Shown here: piece after piece, positions 18,567-27,772 of the stretch | Layout: each line of letters opens with the position of its first letter | Position numbering within the stretch: the stretch's first letter is position 1 | NCBI GenBank assembly: GCA_905215935.1 | Contig: CAJMRY010000001.1 | Location: 248,001-312,000 of the forward strand | Length of the DNA: 64,000 nt | Reading direction: 5' to 3' | Source of the DNA: an uncultured bacterium | GTDB taxonomy: Bacteria > Bacillota > Clostridia > TANB77 > CAG-508 | The notes under the pieces: model-generated | The model's input: the letters and a program-made list of their open reading frames with translations, nothing else | Database searches by the model: none | What the model was told of the DNA's origin: nothing | Translations under genes and position numbers: made by a program

Positions 18567-18764
18567 ATATTTTTCTCCTATATATAGTTTTATCATTATT
18601 TAATAATTCTAATATATTTTAAATTTTATTTCAATAAAATTTATCAAAAATTTCCAGTTTAAAAAAATAATATTTGCACAACATATATAATGTGAAAAGA
18701 CAAAATGCTTTTTCACAAACAAACAAATAAAAATAAAAAACACATTCTATAGGAGGTGAAAAAT

Positions 18765-18977
18765 ATGGCAAACTCATCAAGCAACAGTAACTATAAAGTA
18801 GTTCCAGAAGCTACAGAAGCTTTAAATAAATTCAAATATGAAGTAGCTAGTGAAGTTGGTGTTAACTTAAAAGAAGGTTATAATGGAGATATATCAGCTA
18901 GAGATGCTGGTAGAATCGGTGGTAACATGGTAAGAAAATTAATCCAACAAGCTGAATCTCAAATGGCTAACAAATAG
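18765..18977 (+). CDS. Alpha/beta-type small acid-soluble spore protein
   Basis: DNA-binding protein that saturates spore DNA. Family core: KFKYEVASEVGVNLKEGYNGD, ending in GRIGGNMVRKLIQQAESQM. The E-V-A motif is close to the GPR protease cut-site consensus. 70 aa; start chosen at the ATG after AGGAGGTG. Shows that the organism forms endospores. Contains ATC-GGT, a CGG across a codon boundary that is read normally. Confidence 0.95.
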   Translation: MANSSSNSNYKVVPEATEALNKFKYEVASEVGVNLKEGYNGDISARDAGRIGGNMVRKLIQQAESQMANK

Positions 18978-19076
18978 TTTTTGTATTAATATTATTTAAT
19001 ATTTAGATTATTAAGTTAAATATAAGACAGGAATATTTTTCTTGATTTTATGAATACTCTTTTTAGGGCATACATA

Positions 19077-19101
19077 AAGGCAGGAATTGTGTTCCTGCCT
19101 T
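19077..19101. terminator. Terminator
   Basis: AAGGCAGGAA / TTCCTGCCTT stem between the SASP gene and the convergent AbrB-like gene. Confidence 0.8.
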
Positions 19102-19117
19102 ATTATTTATAATATAT

Positions 19118-19375
19118 TTATACTTTCCCTTTACTATTCGATAAAATTAAAGAATTAATACACTTTTTACATACATTCACATTATTATGTAGTTGTAAAT
19201 TCTTTTTGCTTCCACAAAATACACAACTATTTTCATGTTTTTTTATAGTTAATGATTTTCCATCAATATGTAATTCTAATGCATCCTTTTCTTTAATATT
19301 ATTAATATCTCTCCATTCTTTTGGAAGAACAACTCTACCTAATTCATCAATTCTCCTAACAATATATCCATCCAT
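19118..19375 (-). CDS. AbrB/SpoVT-like regulator with C-terminal zinc ribbon
   Basis: A swapped-hairpin DNA-binding domain at the N-terminus (IVRRIDELGRVVLPKEWRDINNIKEKDALEL) is followed by a two-CxxC zinc-ribbon (CVFCGSKKNLQLHNNVNVCKKC). AAAGGAG RBS. This AbrB plus zinc-ribbon form of about 80 aa is common in clostridia and acts in growth-phase or sporulation regulation; targets unknown. Confidence 0.88.
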   Translation of the reverse strand: MDGYIVRRIDELGRVVLPKEWRDINNIKEKDALELHIDGKSLTIKKHENSCVFCGSKKNLQLHNNVNVCKKCINSLILSNSKGKV

Positions 19376-19484
19376 AAAATTGACTCCTTTCGTACCTTTT
19401 CGATAAAATATATCATTTCTTTACATATTTTACCAAATTAGATTAATTTTGTCAATCCGTTGGTTTAAGTCTGTACTAATGCAT

Positions 19485-19799
19485 TTATAACGTATTTATA
19501 ATATCATTTATATTGTTTATATTATTTTTGATTTGATTTATTTTTTCATTAATTACATCAGATTTATTAGTTACACCCTTTAAAATAAAATCTGTTGAGT
19601 ATCCCGTTTTATTAGATACTTCTATAATTTTCTCTATTGATAGTCCTTTTTTACCAATAATTGCTCTTCCTAAATGTTGACCACTAATATTTATTAATTT
19701 TGCAAAATCCTCTTTTGTGATATTCTTTTCGTTTCTTATAAATTCTATTCTTTTTCCAATATCTATTTTTATTCTTTCTTTTTCTTCCAATTTAATCAC
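19485..19799 (-). CDS. XRE-family helix-turn-helix regulator
   Basis: 104 aa. HTH core IGKRIEFIRNEKNITKEDFAKLINISGQHLGRAIIGKKGLSIEKI, then TGYSTDFILKG, the usual end of a Cro/C1 domain, and a C-terminal tail of I/N-rich helices (INQIKNNINNINDIINTL) that may dimerise. Divergently oriented to the Spo0A-like gene, 66 bp from its extended frame, so it may regulate the signalling locus. Inference only. Confidence 0.8.
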   Translation of the reverse strand: MIKLEEKERIKIDIGKRIEFIRNEKNITKEDFAKLINISGQHLGRAIIGKKGLSIEKIIEVSNKTGYSTDFILKGVTNKSDVINEKINQIKNNINNINDIINTL

Positions 19800-19910
19800 C
19801 TATAAAAATATACTATATTTTATAAAAACGTTTTGATGAATCGGCTATAAACTTATTGTAGATTTTTGTCGATTATTGTGGTATTATTTTTAAAAAAGGA
19901 TGAAAAATAT

Positions 19911-20675
19911 ATGGAAAGAAAAATAAAAATTGTACTTCTTGAAGATAATTACGAAGAATGTAAAATGTTTCAAGAATTTATAAATAAACGAAATGATATA
20001 ACATTAGTAGCTAAAACAAAATCTAGTGATGAAGCTTTAACCTTAGTAAAAAAGCATTCTCCAGATGCAATAATTCTAGATTTAGAATTACATAAAGGTA
20101 ACGGCTCTGGTTTCGATTTTTTGAATAACCTACAAAAATTATCACTACCTTACAGACCTCTAATTTTTGTAACTACTAATATTGCATCACAAGTAATATA
20201 TGATAAACTACATAAAGATTTTGTTGATTTAATTTTTTACAAAAAACAACATGATTATTCACCTAAATTAGTTATAGATGCTTTAGTTTTATTAGCACAA
20301 GAACCTAATCTTAAACCTACATGCCTTAATGATTCACCAGAAGAAAAAGATTTAGAACTTAGAAACAGAATTAATAAAGAACTAGATTCCATTGGTATAA
20401 GTTATAAACTAAAAGGAAGAGAATATCTTTTTGAAGGAATTTATTACTTATTAACATCTAACGACCCTAATATTACTGTTTTTCAACATTTATCTAATCG
20501 TTATAAATTATTAACTAGCAGTATAAGTCGCGCCATTCAAACATCTATTAATCATACTTGGAGAACATCTTCTATTGAGGACTTAAGAATTAATTATACA
20601 GCTCAAATAAATTATAATACTGGAGTACCAACTCCTACTGAATTTATATATTATATAGTAAACAAATTAAAATAA
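19911..20675 (+). CDS. Spo0A-like response regulator
   Basis: Two domains: a receiver (residues 1-130; acidic pair LLEDNYEE, phospho-acceptor IILDLELHKG, conserved Lys in FYKKQH) and a Spo0A_C-type DNA-binding domain (residues about 150-255; GISYKLKGREYLFEGIYYLL, SSISRAIQTSINHTW, GVPTPTEFIYYI). Divergent from classical Spo0A in the recognition helix, so probably a paralogue rather than the master regulator. Start: the ATG with an AAGGATG RBS. A TTTTGTCGATTA sequence just upstream resembles a 0A box (TGTCGAA). Next to a short peptide ORF and a histidine kinase. Confidence 0.85.
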   Translation: MERKIKIVLLEDNYEECKMFQEFINKRNDITLVAKTKSSDEALTLVKKHSPDAIILDLELHKGNGSGFDFLNNLQKLSLPYRPLIFVTTNIASQVIYDKLHKDFVDLIFYKKQHDYSPKLVIDALVLLAQEPNLKPTCLNDSPEEKDLELRNRINKELDSIGISYKLKGREYLFEGIYYLLTSNDPNITVFQHLSNRYKLLTSSISRAIQTSINHTWRTSSIEDLRINYTAQINYNTGVPTPTEFIYYIVNKLK

Positions 20676-20713
20676 TAACTTATTTCCACAATTTTTGCAT
20701 ATAAATGCACTCC

Positions 20714-20749
20714 AAATACCACCTAAATAAAATATTTTAGGTGGTATTT
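20714..20749 (+). terminator. Terminator after the Spo0A-like gene
   Basis: A 14-bp stem AAATACCACCTAAA / TTTAGGTGGTATTT followed by AAATTTAT. Confidence 0.8.
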
Positions 20750-20797
20750 TAAATTTATATATACATATATATAAATTTAAAATAAGGATGTGAGATT

Positions 20798-20848
20798 ATG
20801 GATTGGTGGACTGAATTAATGAAAGCTTTATCTTACTGGTGTAGATAA
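20798..20848 (+). CDS. 16-residue Trp-rich peptide ORF, candidate signalling peptide
   Basis: ATG preceded by AAGGATGTGAGATT (good RBS and spacing). Encodes MDWWTELMKALSYWCR, amphipathic with three Trp and one Cys. It sits as its own short unit between two strong terminators and between a Spo0A-like regulator and an AgrC-like kinase. No leader, processing gene or AgrB homologue is visible, so it may act as a linear secreted or intracellular peptide, or the transcript may be a small RNA. Function inferred from position only. Confidence 0.5.
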   Translation: MDWWTELMKALSYWCR

Positions 20849-20865
20849 ATAGTAAACTAATATTT

Positions 20866-20926
20866 AAATAAGTAGTTGATTAATTGGTTTATATTGCTTA
20901 TTCCATTACATTGACTACTTATTTAT
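20866..20926 (+). terminator. Terminator after the peptide ORF
   Basis: AAATAAGTAGT (20866-20876) pairs with ACTACTTATTT (20914-20924), with a T-rich end; the 37-nt loop is long. Confidence 0.65.
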
Positions 20927-20975
20927 TTTCATATAGAATATTTCATATTATTATTAACTTTATGGAGTGTTGTAA

Positions 20976-22454
20976 ATGAATTATATTGATTATATAAATA
21001 TTTTCATAAAATATTTTTTTATAAATTTAGTAACATGCTATATAAGTTTTAAAATATCAAATTTTAAAACTTTAAATCAAAAAAATAAATTAATAACAGT
21101 TACAATTTGTTTTATAATTTCTATTATATTTGCCTTTTGTAGTAAATTCTTTCACCCATCGTATTTGACTGTTTTATTATATTTTGTACTGAGCCTTTTA
21201 TATTTTTATATTACTAAATATAAAATCAATTATTCAATTGTTGTAACCTTTGCTTCATTAGCTATTACTATTATCCTGTATGTAATATCTATATTTACCA
21301 TATTACTTATTGGTATGGCATTTTCAAATTTAAATAAATACAGCCCTATCATCTTAATATTTACAATGTTACTTGAAATATTACTAATCTTTTTATTATT
21401 TAAAATCAAAAGATTTAAAAATGGATTTTCATTTTTGAAAAACAAAGAAAATAGCTATACTCTTGTATTATTTATGTCCGGAATTGTAGTGATACTTTTT
21501 ACTGCTATTGGTAATTATATAAGCAATTCCATAAACGAAATCTCTTTACTTGGATTAATTTTAGTCCTTTTAAGTATGTTTATATGGATAAAAGAAAAAA
21601 TCACTTTACATTATAAGAGTTTACTGGTTAAAGATACAATTAAAAATTTACAAAATAAATTAAATGAACAGATACATATAAATCAAATTATGAAAGATGA
21701 AATAGAAAAACTCTCAGTAATAAATCATAAATTTAGTAGTAGAATATCCGCTTTAGAATTATATGTAAAAAATCTACCATATAATACATCTAATAACATA
21801 GATTTAACCAATAATATTGTTGAAGTTGAAAAATTAATTCAAAGTTTATCTACCGAATTTTCTAATGAAATGAATATAAATTTACAAGCCAGTTTTCCTA
21901 TTAATAAAACTGGTATTATAGGTATAGATAATATATTAAACTATTTTAAAACTGAATGTTTAAATAAAAATATCTCCTTTAATGTAATTGTAAAATGTAA
22001 TATTAAATACCAAGTTCAAAAATCCATTTCTTTAAATCTTTTAGAAACTTTAATTTCAGATATTATAAATAATGCTATAATTGCTATAAATCATAACACT
22101 AATAAGAATAATAAAATTTTGGTTCAATTTGATAGTTCCGATTGTTTAGAACTACGTATTTATGATACTGGTATTGACTTTGAAATAGATACTCTTGTAA
22201 AACTTGGTAAAGAACAAATAACTACTCATAGATCTGATGGTGGAAGTGGAATAGGATTTATTACAACATTTGAAACATTAGGTAAAACTAATGGAAGTTT
22301 CATAATTGAAGAATATAAAAAGGATAAATGCGAATATTCAAAATGTTTAATTTTTAAATTTGATAATAAAAAACAATTTATTATTCGTTCTTATCGTGCT
22401 GATGAGATTAAAAAAATATCTAGCAATGAATTAATTATTCAATCTTTATCATAA
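20976..22454 (+). CDS. AgrC-like membrane sensor histidine kinase (GHKL type)
   Basis: 492 aa. The N-terminal half has about six to seven membrane helices (ILLIGMAFSNLNKYSPIILIFTMLLEILLIFLLF; VLFMSGIVVILFTAIGNYI). A coiled-coil linker (IKNLQNKLNEQIHINQIMKDEIEKLSVINHKFSSRI) carries an NHK/H region resembling the phospho-acceptor. The C-terminal GHKL ATPase domain has an N-box (DIINNAIIAINHN), G1 (LRIYDTG) and G2 (GGSGIGF). This is the AgrC/VirS-type peptide-sensing architecture. GGAGTG RBS. Presumed partner of the Spo0A-like regulator. Confidence 0.88.
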   Translation: MNYIDYINIFIKYFFINLVTCYISFKISNFKTLNQKNKLITVTICFIISIIFAFCSKFFHPSYLTVLLYFVLSLLYFYITKYKINYSIVVTFASLAITIILYVISIFTILLIGMAFSNLNKYSPIILIFTMLLEILLIFLLFKIKRFKNGFSFLKNKENSYTLVLFMSGIVVILFTAIGNYISNSINEISLLGLILVLLSMFIWIKEKITLHYKSLLVKDTIKNLQNKLNEQIHINQIMKDEIEKLSVINHKFSSRISALELYVKNLPYNTSNNIDLTNNIVEVEKLIQSLSTEFSNEMNINLQASFPINKTGIIGIDNILNYFKTECLNKNISFNVIVKCNIKYQVQKSISLNLLETLISDIINNAIIAINHNTNKNNKILVQFDSSDCLELRIYDTGIDFEIDTLVKLGKEQITTHRSDGGSGIGFITTFETLGKTNGSFIIEEYKKDKCEYSKCLIFKFDNKKQFIIRSYRADEIKKISSNELIIQSLS

Positions 22455-22483
22455 TAAAAAAAAGTTGTAAAAAGGACAACAGA

Positions 22484-22540
22484 AAATTTGGAGCTAAAAC
22501 AAGCATTTTTTAATAGCTTATTTTAGCTCCAAATTTTTTA
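22484..22540 (+). terminator. Terminator after the kinase
   Basis: A 16-bp stem: AAATTTGGAGCTAAAA / TTTTAGCTCCAAATTT, followed by TTTTAT. Confidence 0.85.
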
Positions 22541-22603
22541 TTACTTTTTAGGTCAAATACTTAAATTTACTTTTAGGTAATATACTAGCTCTATACATTT
22601 TTA

Positions 22604-23032
22604 TTATAATAATTCCTGTATCTTAGATTCTCCTATAATTTTAACATCATTTTTTGCGAGTAAATCTGCTGTAACACCATTTCCATCTTTTATTGTTTTT
22701 GAAAATGTACCATCATAAATTCTTCCAAATCCACAAGATGGACTTCTTTCTTTTAGAATTGCGTATTTACAGTCATAAAATTTAGCAAGCTTTAATATTT
22801 CTTCTGCACCTTTTTTATAGTTATCTGTAACATCTTCACCATTATTAGTTAATACTTTATTGTTTACTCTTTCAGCAGGATTTCTTGGTGTTTTTAATCC
22901 TCCATATATTTCTGGACAAACAGGAATCAAGTTATATTTATTTTTTAATTCTTCTAATTCTTTAATTATTTCACTTTTCCCATTATATCTACAATTTATT
23001 CCCATCAGACATGCACTTATTAATATATTCAT
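22604..23032 (-). CDS. DUF523 (YbbK-like) protein
   Basis: 142 aa, matching the DUF523 family in length and landmarks: N-terminal ISACLMGINCRYNGKS, then IPVCPEIYGGLKTPRNPAER and YAILKERSPSCGFGRIYDG. The conserved cysteines in CLMG, CRYNG, CPE and SPSCG could bind a metal or cluster. Biochemical role not established as far as I know. Monocistronic between a terminator and the glutamine synthetase. Confidence 0.9.
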   Translation of the reverse strand: MNILISACLMGINCRYNGKSEIIKELEELKNKYNLIPVCPEIYGGLKTPRNPAERVNNKVLTNNGEDVTDNYKKGAEEILKLAKFYDCKYAILKERSPSCGFGRIYDGTFSKTIKDGNGVTADLLAKNDVKIIGESKIQELL

Positions 23033-23169
23033 ATTACCACCGCTTTCCTAGATTATTTTTCATTTTTAAATATATTATCCTAATTTAATCTAATTTTTCC
23101 CCTTAAATTACTCAATCTCTTTTTGTTCCGATTTATTAAGCTATTCTTAAGTATCCAATTATTTTTTAA

Positions 23170-25054
23170 TCAAATTATATTTTTTTTATATTTAGAATAT
23201 AAACTTCTCAATTCATCCATTTTATCTTCCAATTCAATAACTAGATTAGAAGCATTTTCCCATTCTTTATTTTCAAAAGCTTCATATATCTTGCTAAATA
23301 ACGATTTTTGACTATTATTATTTTTATAAATATATCTTCTCTTTTGTTCAATTTCTTCCCAATCTTTATTATCTTTTTCATCTACACTTTCTATTTTTTT
23401 CCACATTGTCATTTCTGCAAAATACCCTTTAATTTTTCTCATGCAAATAATTAATTTCCATTTTTCTAAAGTAGTAGTTCTAAAAGACTTTATCATTATA
23501 TCTGTTAATATATCTCCACTTTGCAGAACTTTAAGCTTTTCTTTATTATTTAAAACTTTTACATTTTCCCATACAGTTCTTGGAGAATTACCAAATAGTT
23601 TTCTTCTTTGTTCTTCAGTATAATATTCAAATACATCTTCTTCACTTCTATATATTCTATCTTTATCTAAATACCCATAATATTCATTTTCTTTTTTTGA
23701 TATTTCTCGTAATAAATCCTCTTCTGTTTTATTATTTAATATTGCATATTTTATTCCATCTAACATAGATAAATATGATACTGCAATAGTAATATATAAA
23801 TTTGACGATGGATTTGGAGATCTTAGCTCAAATCTGGTTGCAAATAGATTTTGTTTATCTTTAACTAATCCTATTAATACACTTCTATTTCGTGATGGTT
23901 CGTTTCTTTCTTTACCTAGTGATGTTACCGTACATATAGGAGCTTCATATCCTGGTTTTAGTCGTCTTAATGAATCGTCTGTTGAAGATATAAATGGATT
24001 AATTACTTCATAATTTTTTAATATTCCCATTAAAGCTCCATATCCTATAGTGCTTAAAAAACTATCTTCATAACTATTAAATAAATTTGTTCTTGTTCCA
24101 TCCTTTTTCTTTATGCTCATACCTAAATGTACATGCATTCCGCTTCCAGCTACCTTTTCTATTGGCTTTGCTCTAAAAGTTGTTTCTAATCCATATTTCA
24201 TAAAAATCTTTTTTACTAATTCTTTAATAAAAATCTGGTTATCTGCTGCTTGTAAAGGGTTTGAATACTTCCAATCTATTTCGATTTGTTCCATTACATG
24301 ATCATATTTACCAAAAAAACCTAGTTTTGGCTTTACACCACCGAACTTCTTTATGGCCCATTTCTGGATCTAATTCATATTTTTCCATTGTCATTAAACA
24401 TTCTTCTATTGCTGTTCTAACTGTTCCACTAATTTTATTCCAATATTGTTCATGCATTCCCTGTGATGTTGTAAGTTCTTCTATTTCAGTTTCTTCATTT
24501 GGAGTTTTCACCCAAAACTCCAACTCTGTTGCTGTTGTATACTCAATTTTATCTATATCTTGTGCATTTATATTATATTTATTAAAATTTTCTGATTTAT
24601 TTTTTATTAGGTTAAATATATCTTGCTTTGTCTTATTACTACTAAGTTTTAGAATACTTCGAGAATCAACTGGCTTTCCATTATGATATAAAAATGCTGG
24701 AATTATAAGTGTTGCAACAGGCATGTTAGTTTCTTCATCTAATAAATCCTCATTATAATCTATAAACCAATCACACTCAGTATCTACTATCATATCAACT
24801 TTTGCATCATTAATTGTAGCAATTTCCGGAAGATCTACTGATGAGCCATCTGTTTGTACTGCTGTTTCATATAAAAATTTATCCAAATCCTTTATAAATA
24901 TTTTTATAGGTATTCTTTCATCTGTCACATTTCCAGATAAATCAACTGCCATTAAAGAAACAAATTTTATTTGTTTGTTTATCTCTAAAATTTTTAACAA
25001 GCATTCTTTATTGTGTTTATCTTTTTTTATTTTATATATAAGATTATCTTTCAT
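23170..25054 (-). CDS. Glutamine synthetase-family protein with one CGGT four-base site
   Basis: About 627 aa when decoded through the shift. N-terminal beta-grasp region, then the catalytic core: TATELEFWVK (metal Glu), QTDGSSVDLPE, MGHKEVGGVKPKLGFFGKYD across the shift, ADNQIFIKELVKKI, GSGMHVHLGMS (ATP/metal His), SRNRSVLIGL and TRFELRSPNPSSN. The C-terminal 150 residues are a helical extension. Conventional reading splits it at an in-frame CGG; with CGGT as Gly the frame is open throughout and the length is 3n+1. Longer than typical GlnA; a GSIII-like or specialised amide-forming ligase is possible. ATP-dependent amidation of glutamate is the family reaction. Confidence 0.85.
24340..24343 (-). 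other. CGGT read as Gly (site 3, glutamine synthetase)
   Basis: Preceding codon GTT. Restores GHKEV-G-GVKPKLGFFGKYD in the catalytic domain. Confidence 0.85.
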
Positions 25055-25131
25055 AACTATACCTCACTTACATATTTCAATTTTTTTACTTATATTATAT
25101 ATGCTATAAGTTTATGAAAAATTATTAATAT

Positions 25132-25633
25132 CTAAATTTTATCTAATGTTTTTAAAATATTATTTATCTTATTACTATTAACTATAATTAATTTATATTT
25201 ATACACTTTTAATTTTTCTTCAAATTTGAGTTTATTTTTTTCAAAGTCATTTGTCCATTTATACATCATTTTTAACATTTGTATATTTGAATTATAATTA
25301 CATTTTTCTAATCCAATTTTCTGTTTTATATATCTTTTTAATATTCTTATTTTTCTTTTATATACAGGTATATCTATATATATAATTTTATCTGCTAATA
25401 TGAAAAGTTCATCTAATTTTTTTCTATGCGTTCCTTCTATAATCCAATCTTTTTTCTCATTAATTTTATAAATAATTTGTAATTGTTCTTCTATACTTCT
25501 TTTCTGTCCATCATTTTCATCATCATGAATAATAGAATCTAGTTCAAATTTTGGAATTCCAATTTTTGCAGATAATTCTTTTGCAAGTGTTGTCTTTCCA
25601 CTTGCAACAATACCGAGTTATATATATTTTCAT
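25132..25633 (-). CDS. P-loop nucleoside/small-molecule kinase, one CGGT four-base site
   Basis: Conventional reading fails after six codons, so this gene is easily missed. Decoding CGGT as Gly after MKIYIT gives GIVASGKTTLAKELSAKIGIP: the four-base codon supplies the first glycine of the Walker A motif GxxxxGKT. Downstream features fit the FlaR/shikimate-kinase-like class: FELDSIIHDD, a DWIIEGTHRKK segment (Walker B-like), and the lid IPVYKRKIRILKRYIKQK. 166 aa; span 3n+1. Substrate unknown. Upstream of glutamine synthetase on the same strand, 77 bp apart, probably an operon. Confidence 0.82.
25612..25615 (-). other. CGGT read as Gly (site 4, kinase Walker A)
   Basis: Preceding codon ACT. 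Provides the first invariant glycine of GIVASGKT, the strongest single indication that the inserted residue is glycine. Confidence 0.88.
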
Positions 25634-25712
25634 TTTATACCTCTACTATCTTTATTTATCTATATTGTAATCTAATATTAACATATACTATTATAAATTA
25701 AAAGACATAAAT

Positions 25713-25760
25713 AAAAAAAAGAAGAAAGTAAAATATTTTTATATTACTTCCTTCTTTTTT
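25713..25760 (-). terminator. Terminator of hpf
   Basis: Long stem AAAGAAG-AAGTAAAATA / TATTACTT-CTTCTTT just after the hpf stop. Confidence 0.75.
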
Positions 25761-25762
25761 AT

Positions 25763-26299
25763 TTATGCTTCTGGTTCTACTAAACCAAAATTTTTTCCAT
25801 CTTTTAATTTATACATTACATTTACTTTTCCTGTTTCAATATTTACAAATGCTAAAAATTTATTTTGTGTCTCTTCTTGTAAGATAAGTTTAGCATCTTC
25901 TGGTGAAACTGGTTTTACATCATAAAATAATGTTTTTACAATTTCATTTTCAATTTCTTCTTCTTTTTCAAAACTTACATTAGATTCTTTCAAACGAATA
26001 GATTCTGTCATGTTTTGTTTATCTTTTTTAGTTTTCATTTTTCTAATTTGACCTTCAACAATATCTATATTTTTATCTATAGAAGCATATAAATCTTTGC
26101 TACCTGTAACTGCTCTAAATACACCATTTTGTGTATTTACATGCATTTCTGCAACTTGATCTTTACCTTCTGCTTTTATTGTTGCTTGTACGTCAAAATC
26201 TTCTCCGAAGTATTTTACTAATCTTTCGCATTTCTTTTCAATATAACTTTTAATTGAATCTGTTGCCTTTAGTTCCTTTCCTGTTATTTTTATATTCAT
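25763..26299 (-). CDS. hpf: Long-form ribosome hibernation promoting factor
   Basis: Dimerises ribosomes into inactive 100S particles in stationary phase. The N-terminal S30AE domain (MNIKITGKELKATDSIKSYIEKKCERLVKYF) joins a linker and the C-terminal dimerisation domain (IVKTLFYDVKPVSPEDAKLILQE, FLAFVNIETGKVNVMYKLKDGKNFGLVEP) typical of Firmicute long HPF. Start chosen at the ATG after GGAGAG. Contains TTC-GGA, a boundary-spanning CGG read normally. Preceded by a consensus SigA promoter. Confidence 0.95.
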   Translation of the reverse strand: MNIKITGKELKATDSIKSYIEKKCERLVKYFGEDFDVQATIKAEGKDQVAEMHVNTQNGVFRAVTGSKDLYASIDKNIDIVEGQIRKMKTKKDKQNMTESIRLKESNVSFEKEEEIENEIVKTLFYDVKPVSPEDAKLILQEETQNKFLAFVNIETGKVNVMYKLKDGKNFGLVEPEA

Positions 26300-26357
26300 A
26301 AAAATCTCTCCTTCCACTGTTTAGTGCTCTTTTGTTACAACTTTCGTTGTTATTCTC

Positions 26358-26386
26358 ATTATATATTGTTTATCTAAAATTTTCAA
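26358..26386 (-). promoter_or_regulatory. SigA-type promoter of hpf
   Basis: Minus strand -35 TTGAAA (26381-26386), 17-bp spacer, -10 TATAAT (26358-26363). Confidence 0.75.
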
Positions 26387-26488
26387 GCAATTTATTGATT
26401 TTTATATCTATTCACCCCTGGGGTTGTAAATATTTTTGACATAAAATATGTGTACTATTTGCATAATGTTAAATTTAATAATCTATTA

Positions 26489-27091
26489 TTACTTGTATAA
26501 TTCGTTTCTTTCTATATATTGTAATACATTAGTATCTAACATATCTTTTATTAGTTCTATTCTGTCTGTTTTTATTTTATTTCTTATAAATGTAGAACTA
26601 ATTTCTATTTCTTTCATATTATTTATACAATAAAAATTATTCCTATATTTATTTAATGTTTCATTTTGACATATTAACTTTTCTAAATTTATCTTATTCC
26701 TATTTAATAAAATAAATCTATAATTACTTATTAACTCTTTGCAATCTTTCCAATTTAATATATGTTCAAAATTATCTGCTCCCATTATAAAATATATTTC
26801 ATCATCTTTATATTTATTCTTTATTAATTTAAATACATCAATTGCTTTATAATTAATTTTTGTATTAAGCTCAATATCGCATACATCTAATTTTGGGGTT
26901 TCTTTGCAAATTAATTCTAACATTTCATATCTATACTTTTCATTTATCAATCCATCCTTTTTATATCCATCACCTACTGGAACAAAAAATAGTTTGTTTA
27001 ATTTAAGCTCTTGTAATATTTTTTCTGCACATGTTTTATGTGCTATGGTTGGTGGATTAAAACTGCCTCCAAAAAACGCATATTTTTTCAT
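26489..27091 (-). CDS. nadD: Nicotinate-nucleotide adenylyltransferase
   Basis: Transfers AMP to nicotinate mononucleotide in NAD synthesis. GGSFNPPTIAHKTCAEKI carries the family's GGSFNPxHxGH-like nucleotide site, with IAHK where GHL is usual; IYFIMGADNFEHILNWKDCKEL and ISSTFIRNKI (ISxTxIR motif) are present. About 200 aa, normal. The ATG with GAGGAGAG just upstream is preferred over a GTG 12 bases earlier. YqeK (HD hydrolase), often adjacent, is not next to it. Confidence 0.93.
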   Translation of the reverse strand: MKKYAFFGGSFNPPTIAHKTCAEKILQELKLNKLFFVPVGDGYKKDGLINEKYRYEMLELICKETPKLDVCDIELNTKINYKAIDVFKLIKNKYKDDEIYFIMGADNFEHILNWKDCKELISNYRFILLNRNKINLEKLICQNETLNKYRNNFYCINNMKEIEISSTFIRNKIKTDRIELIKDMLDTNVLQYIERNELYK

Positions 27092-27190
27092 ATCTCTCCT
27101 CACATTCTATTTGTATATATTAGCATATATATGTTCATTTTTCAATCTGATATATTTTTAAATATCATAACACTATTCGTATTATATACA

Positions 27191-27220
27191 AAAAGGACAG
27201 ATTGTAAAATCTGCCCTTTT
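27191..27220 (-). terminator. Terminator after the foreign-looking gene
   Basis: Stem AAAAGGACAGATT / ATCTGCCCTTTT (one bulge) after the stop of the gene at 27245-27568. Confidence 0.7.
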
Positions 27221-27244
27221 GTGAAATCCTATAAGATTTCGGAG

Positions 27245-27568
27245 TTAGTTCTCAATTATAATCCAAGGAATGTCGATTGGCTTAAATTCGAACTTGCATC
27301 CGTCTGCTTTCAGCTTTTCGCATATAGCATCGAAAACTGCTTTTCTCTCACAGCTATTTTCAAGTTCCATCTCATAGATTGGGCTACCATTCATATTCTG
27401 CATAACAATCACGCTGACCGAATTAAAAATCTGAATTTTGTCATCAGCTCTAAAAGAAGGTAATTCCCTTAATCTTCGACTCGCCTCCATAATGAAAAGC
27501 TCTGCCTTTGTTGTAACCTCTTCTCGTTTCACCTTGCGTATAAGTTCTAACTCTTCCCGGAAGTTCAT
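27245..27568 (-). CDS. Hypothetical protein of foreign composition with an in-frame CGG as codon 4
   Basis: 107 aa, soluble, helical N-terminus (REELELIRKVKREEVTTKAELFIMEASRRLREL), then a beta-containing half. I do not recognise it. A near-perfect GGAGGAAG RBS precedes the ATG. GC content and use of CGC, CGA, GCG and GAC codons are clearly higher than in neighbours, suggesting acquisition. Codon 4 is CGG and the zero frame is open only if it is read as Arg; the four-base reading gives MNFGKS and a stop. It is therefore either untranslated as written, or a counterexample to CGGN decoding. Confidence 0.6.
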   Translation of the reverse strand: MNFREELELIRKVKREEVTTKAELFIMEASRRLRELPSFRADDKIQIFNSVSVIVMQNMNGSPIYEMELENSCERKAVFDAICEKLKADGCKFEFKPIDIPWIIIEN

Positions 27569-27772
27569 AATAACTTCCTCCTTTCAAAAATTTGTAGCTT
27601 AAAGCTATGTAATTATTATATCATATTTACATAAAACAGTCAAATTGTAATGATAACCTTCAAAAACTAGTTTGCAAATTTCTGTTTTTTCGCGATACCC
27701 CTTGCATTTTTCATTTTCTCATGATATAATGCTTTTTGTTATAATTTACTAACTTAAGGGGAGGTGCAAAAT

